A stretch of 64,000 bases of DNA from Micromonospora coerulea (GTDB lineage Bacteria; Actinomycetota; Actinomycetes; Mycobacteriales; Micromonosporaceae): the NCBI RefSeq assembly GCF_016598485.1, contig NZ_JAEMUW010000017.1, forward strand, positions 100,036-164,035, given 5' to 3'. The position numbers and the translations under genes were made by a program. The notes beneath the pieces are model-generated. The model made no database searches, was not told where the DNA came from, and saw only the letters and a program-made list of their open reading frames with translations. Shown here in pieces: positions 49,109-57,500 of the stretch. Numbering within the stretch: the stretch's first letter is position 1; every line of letters starts with the position of its first letter.

Positions 49109-50703
49109 GGGGTCTCCTTCACGGCCAGGGGGTGGACTTCGTAGCGCTCGCTCGGGCGGCCGGGGCCGCGGGGTTCCGGCGAGTCGGCGAGGCGTAGCCA
49201 GCCGAGGTCGACCAGGTCGACGATGGCGTCGCGGATCGCGTCCGTGTCGGTGGCCCACGTCTGGCCGGACAGGTCCCGCCACGCCTGCCGGACCGAGAAG
49301 GTGCTCAGCCGTTTCTTGCCGATCCAGCGCAGCACCGCGCGGGCCGGCTCTAGTGGGCTACGGCGTCCGCTCATGAGATCGAACGCGGCCAGCGCGTGCG
49401 AGATCAGGTAGGGAGCGAGGGTGGCCGCTTCCTGCATCTGCTGCTCGCCGACCTCCACCGCGTCGGGGTCGGAGAACAGGGTGAGCAGCGCGGCGACGCG
49501 GACCAGTTGGCCGGGCAGCTTGTTCGACCAATCGGCGATATTGGCGAGGTCCCCGTAGTCGGGGTGCAGCCGCGGTTCGAGGTGCTGCCGGAGCCGGTTG
49601 AGCACCGCGCGGGCCGGCTCGGTCAGCTTCATGTCGACGGTCCCGCCGCCGTGCACGGTCCGGGCGAGCCGGTCCACGGCGGCGGCGTAGTCGGCTGCCA
49701 CCTGCTCCGGCAGCGGGGCCGGGTCGACGTTGCGGCTACCGACCAGCGAGTGCGGGATGGCGTACAGGAACCGGGCCAGCAGGCCGGAGCCGCGGAAGTT
49801 CTTGCCCTCGGCCAGGGTGGCGAGGATGTCCGGCTGCACCGCCAGCCCGATGGACAGCACCGGCTCCGTCAGGGTGATGGTTTCCCGGCTGATCCGGTCC
49901 ACCCGGCAGAAGTCACCAGACCAAGACTTGAGCACGAGGTCCAGGTTGGGGATGCCGCTGGAGTACCGGCCGGCGAGCGTCGAGAAGAGACCGCCCTCGG
50001 CGGACAGCACGCCGAGCCGGCCACCCTGCTCCGCCATCAGCCGGGCCATCGCCTCCGGCGTCGAGTCGTCGGCGAGCAGTCGCGGGATCGCCGGCACCAC
50101 CGTGGTCTCCAGCTCCTGGACCGCGGCCTCGAGGTCGGCGATCGCGGAGGCGGAGGTGTCGCCCTTGCGCTTGATCTTCTCCACGGCTGCGGCGCGCAGG
50201 TCGCGGAGCGCGCGTTGGGTGGCGACCTCCGGTGCCATCTTCTCGGCCAGGTCCCGCTCGACGGCCAGCAGCGGCGCCGACAGCACGGCCAGGACGGGTG
50301 ACTTCCGCTCGCCGGACGGCACAGCGGCGGCGGAGTAGATCGACAGGACCTCGATCCAGTCCGGGGCGACTCGTACGCGTCTGCGACCCCCGACGGAGGC
50401 TGCCAATATTGCCAGAACCAGCAGGAGCGGCAGGTCCCGCGGGACCTGGTAGGCCTCGGCGACGGCGTCGACCATCGCCCAGAGCCGGGCTGGCCCCCGG
50501 CCGACGGAAGCCGGAAGCGGAGTTTTGGCGTTATTGGCGATGCGTTCCGGGGTCGGCCAGCCGGGGCAATCCGAGGGTGGCGACTTTTCCGCGGCGCCGC
50601 GGAGAAGCCCGGCCGGTGGTCCCGGTGGGTCGGTGGCGCAGTTGAAGCAGGACCCGTCGGGGTCGAGCGTCACGCCGCACCGGGGGCAGTCGGGGTGGGT
50701 CAC
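49105..50703 (-). CDS. DUF3987 domain protein (YfjI-like, replication-type)
   Basis: 532 residues. An N-terminal zinc finger (CPRCGVTLDPDGSCFNC) precedes the DUF3987 domain with its P-loop-like VPSGERKSPVLAVL, GRLGVLSAEGGLFSTLAGRY and DFCRVDRIS blocks; the C-terminus has a winged-helix-like part. DUF3987 proteins are primase/helicase-associated proteins of mobile elements. It is the best replication candidate in the element. GTG 50703 overlaps the ParB-like stop (GTGA). Confidence 0.8.
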   Translation of the reverse strand: MTHPDCPRCGVTLDPDGSCFNCATDPPGPPAGLLRGAAEKSPPSDCPGWPTPERIANNAKTPLPASVGRGPARLWAMVDAVAEAYQVPRDLPLLLVLAILAASVGGRRRVRVAPDWIEVLSIYSAAAVPSGERKSPVLAVLSAPLLAVERDLAEKMAPEVATQRALRDLRAAAVEKIKRKGDTSASAIADLEAAVQELETTVVPAIPRLLADDSTPEAMARLMAEQGGRLGVLSAEGGLFSTLAGRYSSGIPNLDLVLKSWSGDFCRVDRISRETITLTEPVLSIGLAVQPDILATLAEGKNFRGSGLLARFLYAIPHSLVGSRNVDPAPLPEQVAADYAAAVDRLARTVHGGGTVDMKLTEPARAVLNRLRQHLEPRLHPDYGDLANIADWSNKLPGQLVRVAALLTLFSDPDAVEVGEQQMQEAATLAPYLISHALAAFDLMSGRRSPLEPARAVLRWIGKKRLSTFSVRQAWRDLSGQTWATDTDAIRDAIVDLVDLGWLRLADSPEPRGPGRPSERYEVHPLAVKETP

Positions 50704-51824
50704 TCTCCACCGCCCAGCTCGATGATCCGCGCGGTGAGATCCGCGTACGCCTGCTCCTGCGGGCCGCCTGGCTGGCATTCCGACGGCAGCGCGATGGTGC
50801 CGCCCTTCATCGCGGGCAGCGTGTCGGCGAGCGAGATATGCACGTTGTCGTCGAGCAGCCCGGCGTGCCGTAGGTCAGCCCGGTGTCCCCACCAGAGCAG
50901 CCGGGCCCGCGCCCCGTGGGTGGACCCACCGACGGGCTCCTCCGCGTGGAGGTCCCGCACGTAGATCAGCGCCGCGTGGATCATGTCAATCCAGCAGTCG
51001 ACCAACCGGTCGAGGTTGGCCACCGACACCTTGGCCTCCACGGTCAGCACGGCGAAGTAGAACGCCGGCAGCACCCACCGCGGATAGTCCGGTCCAACCC
51101 GCTCCACCTCGGTGCACAGGCTGTTGATCGCGTCGAACACGACCTCCGTGCGCGGTTCGAACGGGTAGCCGGCCGGCCAGTCGACCGGACGCGCGGCGCG
51201 GAGCAGCTGGAAACCGAGAGCGCGCCGGGCCTCGAGTGTGGTCGTCTCGGCCCACAGCGACGCCCAAGAGCCGGTCGCGGTGACCGGGCCGCCGATCGTG
51301 TGCCTCTTGTACATCCCGCGGATGCGCAGCAGTTGCCGCACATGCCCTTCCGACAGGGCGCCCCGGTCGACGAGCAGCGCCAGGGGCGCCGGCAGGTCGA
51401 GCAGGCGAAGTTTCTGCGCGACGTAGGACCGGTCCTTGCCGATCCGGGCGGCGAGGGACTGCTGAGTGTCGCCCCGGTCCAGCAGCACCCGGAACGACCG
51501 GGCCTCCTCCATCGGGGACAGCGACGACCGGGTGATGTTCTCCGCGAGCTGCAGGTACGGCACGTCGGCCGGGTCGACGTCACGGACGTCGGCCGGGATG
51601 GTTACCCAACCGAGAGACCGGGCGGCCCGCCACCGTCGCTCGCCGCAAACGATCACGTACCGCTCGCTGGCCGGGCGGACCAGGATCCGCTCGGCGAGCC
51701 CGGTGGTCCGCATCGACTCCGCGAGCTCGGCAATGCCCGCCGGATCGAAATGCCGACGCGGCTGGTCGGGGTCCGGGTCGATCAGCGCGACCGGAACCGT
51801 GTCACGTGACACATCGGTGCTCAC
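50700..51824 (-). CDS. ParB/RepB-like DNA-binding protein
   Basis: 374 residues from GTG 51824. The N-terminal ParB domain has DPDPDQPRRHFDP, GLAERILVRP and VCGERRWRAARSLGW; the helix-turn-helix is QQSLAARIGKDRSYVAQKLRLL. The C-terminal 180 residues are unrelated to chromosomal ParB. No ParA is nearby, so a role in replication or control of the element is likelier than partitioning. The start overlaps the previous stop (GTGA). Confidence 0.85.
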   Translation of the reverse strand: MSTDVSRDTVPVALIDPDPDQPRRHFDPAGIAELAESMRTTGLAERILVRPASERYVIVCGERRWRAARSLGWVTIPADVRDVDPADVPYLQLAENITRSSLSPMEEARSFRVLLDRGDTQQSLAARIGKDRSYVAQKLRLLDLPAPLALLVDRGALSEGHVRQLLRIRGMYKRHTIGGPVTATGSWASLWAETTTLEARRALGFQLLRAARPVDWPAGYPFEPRTEVVFDAINSLCTEVERVGPDYPRWVLPAFYFAVLTVEAKVSVANLDRLVDCWIDMIHAALIYVRDLHAEEPVGGSTHGARARLLWWGHRADLRHAGLLDDNVHISLADTLPAMKGGTIALPSECQPGGPQEQAYADLTARIIELGGGE

Positions 51825-52102
51825 GCTGCCACCCCCGCCAACTCGCGCTCCGCCACTCCGAGGGTCATGCCGCCGGCCGCGTACGGCTCCGGATTCCGCG
51901 CGTCGGCGGTGATGCCGTACTGCGCGCACAGCTCTTCGCCGTAGTAGTCCAGCGCCCACCGGTCGAACGCCCGGCAGTGCCGGCGGTGTCGCCCTATGGC
52001 GATCACGCGGGCCCGATGAGTAGGCTTTCTGCTGATGGCTTCGCCGGCCTCTTGAGTCGCCCCCGGGTGCGTCCCCCGGGGGCGGTTCTGCGTCTCGGTC
52101 AT
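51821..52102 (-). CDS. Small hypothetical protein of the element
   Basis: 93 residues from ATG 52102, one base after the excisionase stop (TGAGATG). A basic His/Arg-rich stretch (RVIAIGRHRRHCRAFDRWALDYYGEELC) is followed by a helical acidic tail. No family was recognised. It is the second gene of the operon, between excisionase and ParB-like protein; such early small proteins often act in control. Confidence 0.6.
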   Translation of the reverse strand: MTETQNRPRGTHPGATQEAGEAISRKPTHRARVIAIGRHRRHCRAFDRWALDYYGEELCAQYGITADARNPEPYAAGGMTLGVAERELAGVAA

Positions 52103-52103
52103 C

Positions 52104-52289
52104 TCAGGCAGCCGCCTTGGCCTGGTCGTCGAAGAACTTCTCGACGTCATCCCAGCGGTACCGCAGGTGCCGCCCGATCCGCGCACCGCGCGGGCCGACG
52201 CCCCGGTGCCTCCACTGGTAGAGGGTCGCCACCGGCACGCCGAGGAACTCGGCAACCTCATCCGCAGAGGCGAGCGGTCTACGTGTCAT
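52104..52289 (-). CDS. xis: Excisionase-type HTH protein (AlpA/MerR-like)
   Basis: 61 residues. SADEVAEFLGVPVATLYQWR with RHRGVGPRGARIGRHLRYRW is the short winged HTH of excisionases/AlpA-like activators. It is first in the minus-strand operon, directly opposite the XRE repressor and integrase, as expected for the directionality factor that triggers element excision. ATG 52289 has GGAG 7 bases upstream. Confidence 0.8.
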   Translation of the reverse strand: MTRRPLASADEVAEFLGVPVATLYQWRHRGVGPRGARIGRHLRYRWDDVEKFFDDQAKAAA

Positions 52290-52302
52290 TACTGCTCCGA
52301 TT

Positions 52303-52401
52303 CCGAACATTCGGCGTAGAGAACCGAACAACTGACGTGACCTTATGCGATCGCCTAGCGTCTTGCAACAACCCCTGCTACCGTTGCTCTAAATTCGAAC
52401 A
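52303..52401. promoter_or_regulatory. Divergent control region with CGAACA operators
   Basis: CCGAA-CA-TTCGG at 52303-52314 is a perfect palindrome. CCGAACA recurs at 52324-52330 and TTCGAACA at 52394-52401. Together they occupy the space between the excisionase operon and the XRE gene, so they are the probable binding sites of the XRE protein for both directions. Confidence 0.55.
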
Positions 52402-52413
52402 GGGAGCGCCGTA

Positions 52414-53085
52414 GTGAGCGATGGGAAGCGGCCGAGCGAGGTGCTCGGACAGCAGGTCCGGAAATGGCGAGAGCGCCGCGGCAACTTGTCGGCGCAGGGC
52501 CTTGCCAACCGGATTGCCGAGATCGGCGGCACGCTGAGCCGGGTCGCCATCTCCAAGATTGAGAACGGTGACCGGGGCGTCAGTCTCGACGAGTGGCTAC
52601 AGCTGGCCCACGCCCTAGCCGTGCCGCCGCCGCTGCTGCTCGTTGATCTGGAGTCAGGGGCCGACGTCGCTGTTGCGCCGATGGTCGAGCTGCATCCCTG
52701 GCTGGTGTGGCGGTGGGTCACCGGGCAGGAACCGCCGCTGGTGCGCACCCAGCAGGGCGAGACCGTGGTAACCCGGGTCACCGAGTACGAGCGCGCACGA
52801 ACCGCCGTGTTCCTGTACCAGCATGAGCAGCGCCGCGCTGAGGCTGTGACCCGCGCGAGCAGCGACCTCCGGGCTGCGGAATACGCCGGCGACGAGGCCG
52901 CCATCACTGCCGCGCGGGCGGCGCACGCCGATGCGCTACGCGATCTCGCTGGCGCGCTTGACGACATGGTTGTCAACGACGTCACGCCGCCCGGCATGCC
53001 ACGCAAGTGGGTCGAGACGATCCGCGAGCTGGAGATGTCGAAGTACCCGGACCGCCTCGTGATCTTCGAGCCGACGGAGGGCTGA
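52414..53085 (+). CDS. XRE family repressor-like regulator
   Basis: 223 residues. The HTH is LSAQGLANRIAEIGGTLSRVAISKIENGDRG with the usual IxKIE[NR]G end. The rest is a helical region (residues 80-200) that likely dimerises or senses. It is a good candidate for the master repressor of the element, since it diverges from the excisionase operon across the CGAACA sites. GTG 52414 has GGGAG 9 bases upstream. The integrase gene follows 3 bp later. Confidence 0.85.
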   Translation: MSDGKRPSEVLGQQVRKWRERRGNLSAQGLANRIAEIGGTLSRVAISKIENGDRGVSLDEWLQLAHALAVPPPLLLVDLESGADVAVAPMVELHPWLVWRWVTGQEPPLVRTQQGETVVTRVTEYERARTAVFLYQHEQRRAEAVTRASSDLRAAEYAGDEAAITAARAAHADALRDLAGALDDMVVNDVTPPGMPRKWVETIRELEMSKYPDRLVIFEPTEG

Positions 53086-53088
53086 GCC

Positions 53089-54165
53089 GTGGCCACCGTG
53101 GAGAAGGATCCGACCCGGCGCAAGACGCCGTACGTGGTCCGCTGGCGCGACGAGGCCGGCAAGCAGCGCAAGCGCGGGTTCGGCCGCAAAGTTGACGCTG
53201 ACAGGTTCCGCGCCGAGGTCGAGCACAAGCTGCACAGCGGCACCTACATCGACCCGGCCGCGGGGCGGACCACCTTCGAGGCGTACGCCGAGCGCTGGCG
53301 GGCGATGCAGCCGCACCGGCCGAACACCGCGGCGCGCACCCGGTCACAGCTGACCCACCACGTCTACCCGGCGCTGGGCGCCCGGCAGCTGGCGCAGATA
53401 CGGGCCAGCGAGCTGCAGGCGTTCGTGACCGGCCTGCCGCTGTCCCCCGGGTCGGTCCGGCCGCTGTGGGCAACCGTGCGGGCGATCCTGTCGGCCGCCG
53501 TGCGCGACCGGCTGATCCCGTACGACCCGTGCGACCGGATCAAGCTTCCCGAGCTACCCCGTAAGCAGATCACGCCGCTGACCGTGGAGCAGGTCGACCA
53601 GCTGGCCGGGGCGACGCCGCCCCGGTACCGCGCCCTGGTCGTCGTCGGGGCGGCGACCGGACTGCGGCAGGGTGAGCTCTTCGGCGTCCAGGTCGCCGAC
53701 GTCGATTTCCTACGCCGCACGCTGACCGTTGAGCGGCAGGTGCAACCGGGCCCGGGCGGGGCGGTCGAGCCGGGGCCGCTGAAGAACCGGTCGAGCTACC
53801 GAACGCTGCCCGTCGGCCGGGTCGTCGTCGACGCCCTGGCGGCGCACCTCGAGGCCTACCCGGCCGGGCGGGACGCGTACGTGTTCCGCGACGATGACGG
53901 CCGCCCACTGCACCGGAACCGGTTCAACCGGGACGTCTGGGCGCCGGCCCGGGCCGCGGCCGGGCTACCCGACGCGACCTGCCACGACCTGAGGCACTTC
54001 TACGCCAGCGTCCTGATCGGCGCCGGCCACAACCCGAAGGCGGTAGCCGACCGGCTCGGCCACGCCAACGCGGCGATGACGCTCAACGTCTACAGCCACA
54101 TGTGGCCCAGCGATGAGGATCGGACCCGGCAGGCGATCGACGACGTGTTCCGGCGTAGCGCATAG
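53089..54165 (+). CDS. int: Tyrosine-type site-specific integrase
   Basis: 358 residues. An N-terminal AP2-like arm-binding part (VVRWRDEAGKQRKRGFGRK) leads to a SAM-like core-binding domain. The catalytic set is Arg in ATGLRQGELFG (about residue 190), HDLRH (about 299-303), LGHANAAMT (about 325) and Tyr in NVYSH (about 335). It should recombine the element at the metH att site; its gene lies next to that site. It is co-transcribed with the XRE gene. Confidence 0.95.
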   Translation: MATVEKDPTRRKTPYVVRWRDEAGKQRKRGFGRKVDADRFRAEVEHKLHSGTYIDPAAGRTTFEAYAERWRAMQPHRPNTAARTRSQLTHHVYPALGARQLAQIRASELQAFVTGLPLSPGSVRPLWATVRAILSAAVRDRLIPYDPCDRIKLPELPRKQITPLTVEQVDQLAGATPPRYRALVVVGAATGLRQGELFGVQVADVDFLRRTLTVERQVQPGPGGAVEPGPLKNRSSYRTLPVGRVVVDALAAHLEAYPAGRDAYVFRDDDGRPLHRNRFNRDVWAPARAAAGLPDATCHDLRHFYASVLIGAGHNPKAVADRLGHANAAMTLNVYSHMWPSDEDRTRQAIDDVFRRSA

Positions 54166-54174
54166 CTTCCGGCA

Positions 54175-54202
54175 TTGACTCTGGCATCACTTGCGGTACA
54201 CT
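54175..54202 (+). promoter_or_regulatory. Promoter of the 66-residue protein (leaderless)
   Basis: TTGACT (54175-54180) and TACACT (54197-54202) are separated by 16 bases and match bacterial -35 and -10 boxes well. The ATG at 54210 follows by 7 bases with no ribosome binding site, so transcription should start at the ATG. Confidence 0.65.
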
Positions 54203-54209
54203 TTGCAGC

Positions 54210-54410
54210 ATGACCGATGACAAAGTCCGGGAGAATCGGCTCCGGCGGATGGCGGAGCGGCAGGGGCTCACCCTCACGAAGTCGCGCCGGCGCGACCCGC
54301 GGGCCGTCGACTACGGCAAGTACTGGCTCGCCGACGCCAACACGACCGCGATGCAGACCCCCGAGCAGGGGATGACCCTCGACGAGATCGAGACGCACCT
54401 CAACCGCTGA
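54210..54410 (+). CDS. Small basic protein next to attR, unknown
   Basis: 66 residues: a basic helical N-terminus (RLRRMAERQGLTLTKSRRRDP) and an acidic end (MTLDEIETHLNR). Small proteins of this form are common in actinobacteria and recur beside integrase genes; the function is not known. It has its own strong promoter and ends exactly where the right GTGCCCA repeats begin, so it may be expressed while the element is integrated. Confidence 0.75.
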   Translation: MTDDKVRENRLRRMAERQGLTLTKSRRRDPRAVDYGKYWLADANTTAMQTPEQGMTLDEIETHLNR

Positions 54411-54431
54411 TGTGCCCACCAGGTGCCCAAG
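54411..54431. repeat. Right pair of GTGCCCA repeats (candidate integrase arm sites)
   Basis: TGTGCCCACC at 54411 and GGTGCCCAAG at 54422, again 11 bases apart. The order of the two variants is reversed compared with the left pair at 43690-43710. Confidence 0.5.
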
Positions 54432-54455
54432 CTAGGGAGCGTGATCTCCGATGAT

Positions 54456-54503
54456 GCAGGTCAGAGCACGTCCGCCGCCCGCAGCGCCTATTTGGCGTTG
54501 AAG
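54456..54503. repeat. Right attachment site (attR) inside the end of metH
   Basis: GCAGGTCAGAGCAC (54456-54469) and TTGGCGTTGAAG (54492-54503), the same two blocks as attL. The second block encodes the last residues of metH (FNAK) before TAG at 54488-54490. Confidence 0.75.
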
Positions 54504-57500
54504 TAGTTCGCCTCCGGGTGGTGCACCACGATCGCGTCGGTCGCCTGCTCCGGCACCAGCTGGAACTCCTCGGACAGCTGCACGCCGATCCGCTCGGCGC
54601 CCAGCAGCTTCACGATCTTCGCCCGGTCCTCCAGATCCGGGCAGGCCGGATAGCCGAACGCGTACCGGCAGCCCCGGTAGTCGGTGCGCAGCAGGCCGGC
54701 CAGGTCCGCCGGGTCGTCCTCGGCCACCGTCCGCCCACCCGGCAGGGTCAGCTCGGTGCGGATCCGCCGGTGCCAGTACTCCGCCAGGGCCTCGGTGAGC
54801 TGCACCGAGAGCCCGTGCACCTCCAGATAGTCGCGGTAGGAGTTGGCGGCGAACATCTTCGCCGTGTACTCGCTGATCGGCTGCCCGACGGTGACCAGCT
54901 GCAACGCCACCACGTCCAGCTCGTCGCCCTTCGGACGGAAGAAGTCGGCCAGGCACAGCCGCCGCTCCTGCCGCTGCCGGGGGAAGGAGAACCGGGCCCG
55001 CTCCGCGTTGCCGTTCTCGTCCAGCACCACCAGGTCGTTGCCCTCGGAGTACGCCGGGAAGTAGCCGTACACCACCGCGGCCTCGAGGACCTGGTCGGCG
55101 ATCAGCCGGTCCAGCCAGTATCGCAGCCGCGGCCGACCCTCCGTCTCCACCAGCTCCTCGTACGACGGTCCCTGGCCGCCGCGGGCGCCGCGCAGCCCCC
55201 ACTGGCCGAGGAAGGTGGCCCGCTCGTCGAGCAGCGCCGCGTAGTCGGCCAGCGGCACGCCCTTGACCACCCGGGTGCCGAAGAACGGCGGGGTGGGCAC
55301 CGCCACGTCGGCGGCCACGTCGGAGCGCACGGTGGCGTCGTCCAGCTCCGGCAGCACGTCGCTGACCATCGCGCGCTGCTTCTCCCGCCGCGCGCGCCGG
55401 GCAGCCAGGGCCGCCTCCCGCTCCGGGTCCACCACGGGCGCGCCGCCGCGCTTGGCCGTCATCACCCGGTCCATCAGGGACAGCCCCTCGAACGCGTCCC
55501 GGGCGTAGTGCACCTGCCCCGGGAACACCGACCGCAGGTCGTCCTCGACGTACGCGCGGGTCAGCGCCGCCCCACCGAGCAGGACGGGCCAGCGCTCCGC
55601 GACCCCGCGACTGGCCATCTCGGCCAGGTTCTCCTTCATGATGACCGTGCTCTTGACCAGCAGGCCGGACATGCCGATCGCGTCGGCCCGATGCTCCTCG
55701 GCGGCGTCCAGGATCGCGTTGATCGGCTGCTTGATGCCGATGTTGACGACCTCGTAGCCGTTGTTGGACAGGATGATGTCGACCAGGTTCTTGCCGATGT
55801 CGTGCACGTCGCCCTTGACGGTGGCGAGCACGATGCGGCCCTTGCCGCCGTCCTCGGCGGTCTCCATGTGCGGTTCCAGGTAGGCCACCGCCGTCTTCAT
55901 CACCTCGGCCGACTGCAACACGAACGGCAGCTGCATCTGCCCGGACCCGAACAGCTCGCCGACGACCTTCATCCCGTCCAGCAGGATGTCGTTGATGATC
56001 GACAGCGGGGCCCGCCCACCGGCCATCGCCGCATCGAGGTCCGCCTCCAGGCCGTTGCGCTCGCCGTCGATGATGCGACGCTTGAGCCGCTCGTCCAGCG
56101 GCAGCCCGGCCAGCTCCTCCGCCCGGGTGGCGCGGGCCGAGGCGGCGTCCACCCCCTCGAAGATCTCGATGAACCGCTGCACCGGGTCGTAGCCCTCGCG
56201 GCGACGGTCGTAGACCAGGTCGAGGGCGATTTCGCGCTGCTCGTCCGGGATCTTCGACATCGGCAGGATCTTGCTGGCGTGCACGATCGCGGAAGTCAGG
56301 CCGGCCCGCACGCACTCGTGCAGGAAGACCGAGTTGAGCACCTGTCGGGCGGCCGGGTTGAGCCCGAAGGAGACGTTCGAGATACCCAGGGTGAAGTTGA
56401 CCCCCGGGTAGCGGGCGGCGATCTCCCGGATCGCCTCGATCGTCTCGATGCCGTCGCGGCGGGTCTCCTCCTGACCGGTGGCGATCGGGAAGGTCAGCGC
56501 GTCGATCAGGATGTCCGACCGGTCCATCCCCCACCGGCCGGTCAGGTCGTCGATCAGCCGGGCGGCGACGCGTACCTTCCAGTCCCTGGTGCGGGCCTGG
56601 CCCTCCTCGTCGATGAGCAGCGCGACCACCGCGGCGCCGTGCTCCGCGACCACCGGCATCACGCGGGCGTAGCGCGACTCGGGACCGTCGCCGTCCTCGA
56701 AGTTGACCGAGTTGACCACGCAGCGCCCGCCGAGCATCTCCAGCCCGGCCTCGATCACCGCCGGCTCGGTCGAGTCCAGCATGATCGGCAGGGTGGAGGC
56801 GGTGGCGAACCGGCCGGCCAGCTCCCGCATGTCCCGCGTGCCGTCCCGACCGACGTAGTCGACGCAGAGGTCCAGCAGGTGTGAGCCGTCCCGGGCCTGG
56901 CTGCGGGCGATCTCCACACAGGCCTGCCAGTCGGCGGCGAGCATCGCCTCGCGGAACGCCTTCGAGCCGTTGGCGTTGGTCCGCTCCCCCACCATCAGCA
57001 CCGAGGCGTCCTGGGCGAACGGCACCGGGTGGTAGATCGAGGAGACGCCGGCCTCGTGCCGCGGCTCGCGGGCGACCGGGGTGGCGCCGTGCAGCCGCTC
57101 GACCAGCACCCGGATGTGCTCCGGGGTGGTGCCGCAGCAGCCGCCCACCAGGGAGACCCCGTAGTCGGTGACGAACTGCTCCAGGGCGTCGGCCAGTTCG
57201 ACCGGGCTCAGCGGGAAGTACGCCCCGTCGGCGGTCAGCACCGGCAGGCCGGCGTTCGGCATCACCGACAGCGGGACCCGGGACTGCTGGGACAGGTAGC
57301 GCAGGTGCTCACCCATCTCGGCCGGGCCGGTGGAGCAGTTGAGGCCGATCAGGTCGACCCCGAGCGGCTCGATCGCGGTCAGCGCGGCGCCGATCTCGCT
57401 GCCGAGCAGCATGGTGCCGGTGGTCTCGACGGCCACCTGGCAGATGATCGGCACCCGCCGGTCCAGCTCGGTCATCGCCCGCTTCGACCCGACGACCGCC

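Larger units (their letters stand above)
43545..54503. mobile_element. Integrative element (phage satellite-like or reduced prophage) inserted at the 3' end of metH
   Basis: About 10.9 kb bounded by the paired short repeats GCAGGTCAGAGCAC and TTGGCGTTGAAG, present at both ends. It carries a tyrosine integrase and XRE repressor on the + strand, divergent from a 15-gene minus-strand operon: excisionase, ParB-like, DUF3987 replication-type protein, small ORFs, a capsid-decoration-like protein and a Mu-like protease. Terminase large subunit, portal, major capsid and tail genes were not seen. This int-repressor / xis-replication-morphogenesis layout is that of phage-inducible chromosomal islands, but a reduced prophage is the alternative. 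Confidence 0.8.

Noticed and set aside
54518..56884. 788-codon + strand frame opposite metH
   Set aside because: It is the shadow of the metH gene, with low-complexity composition.
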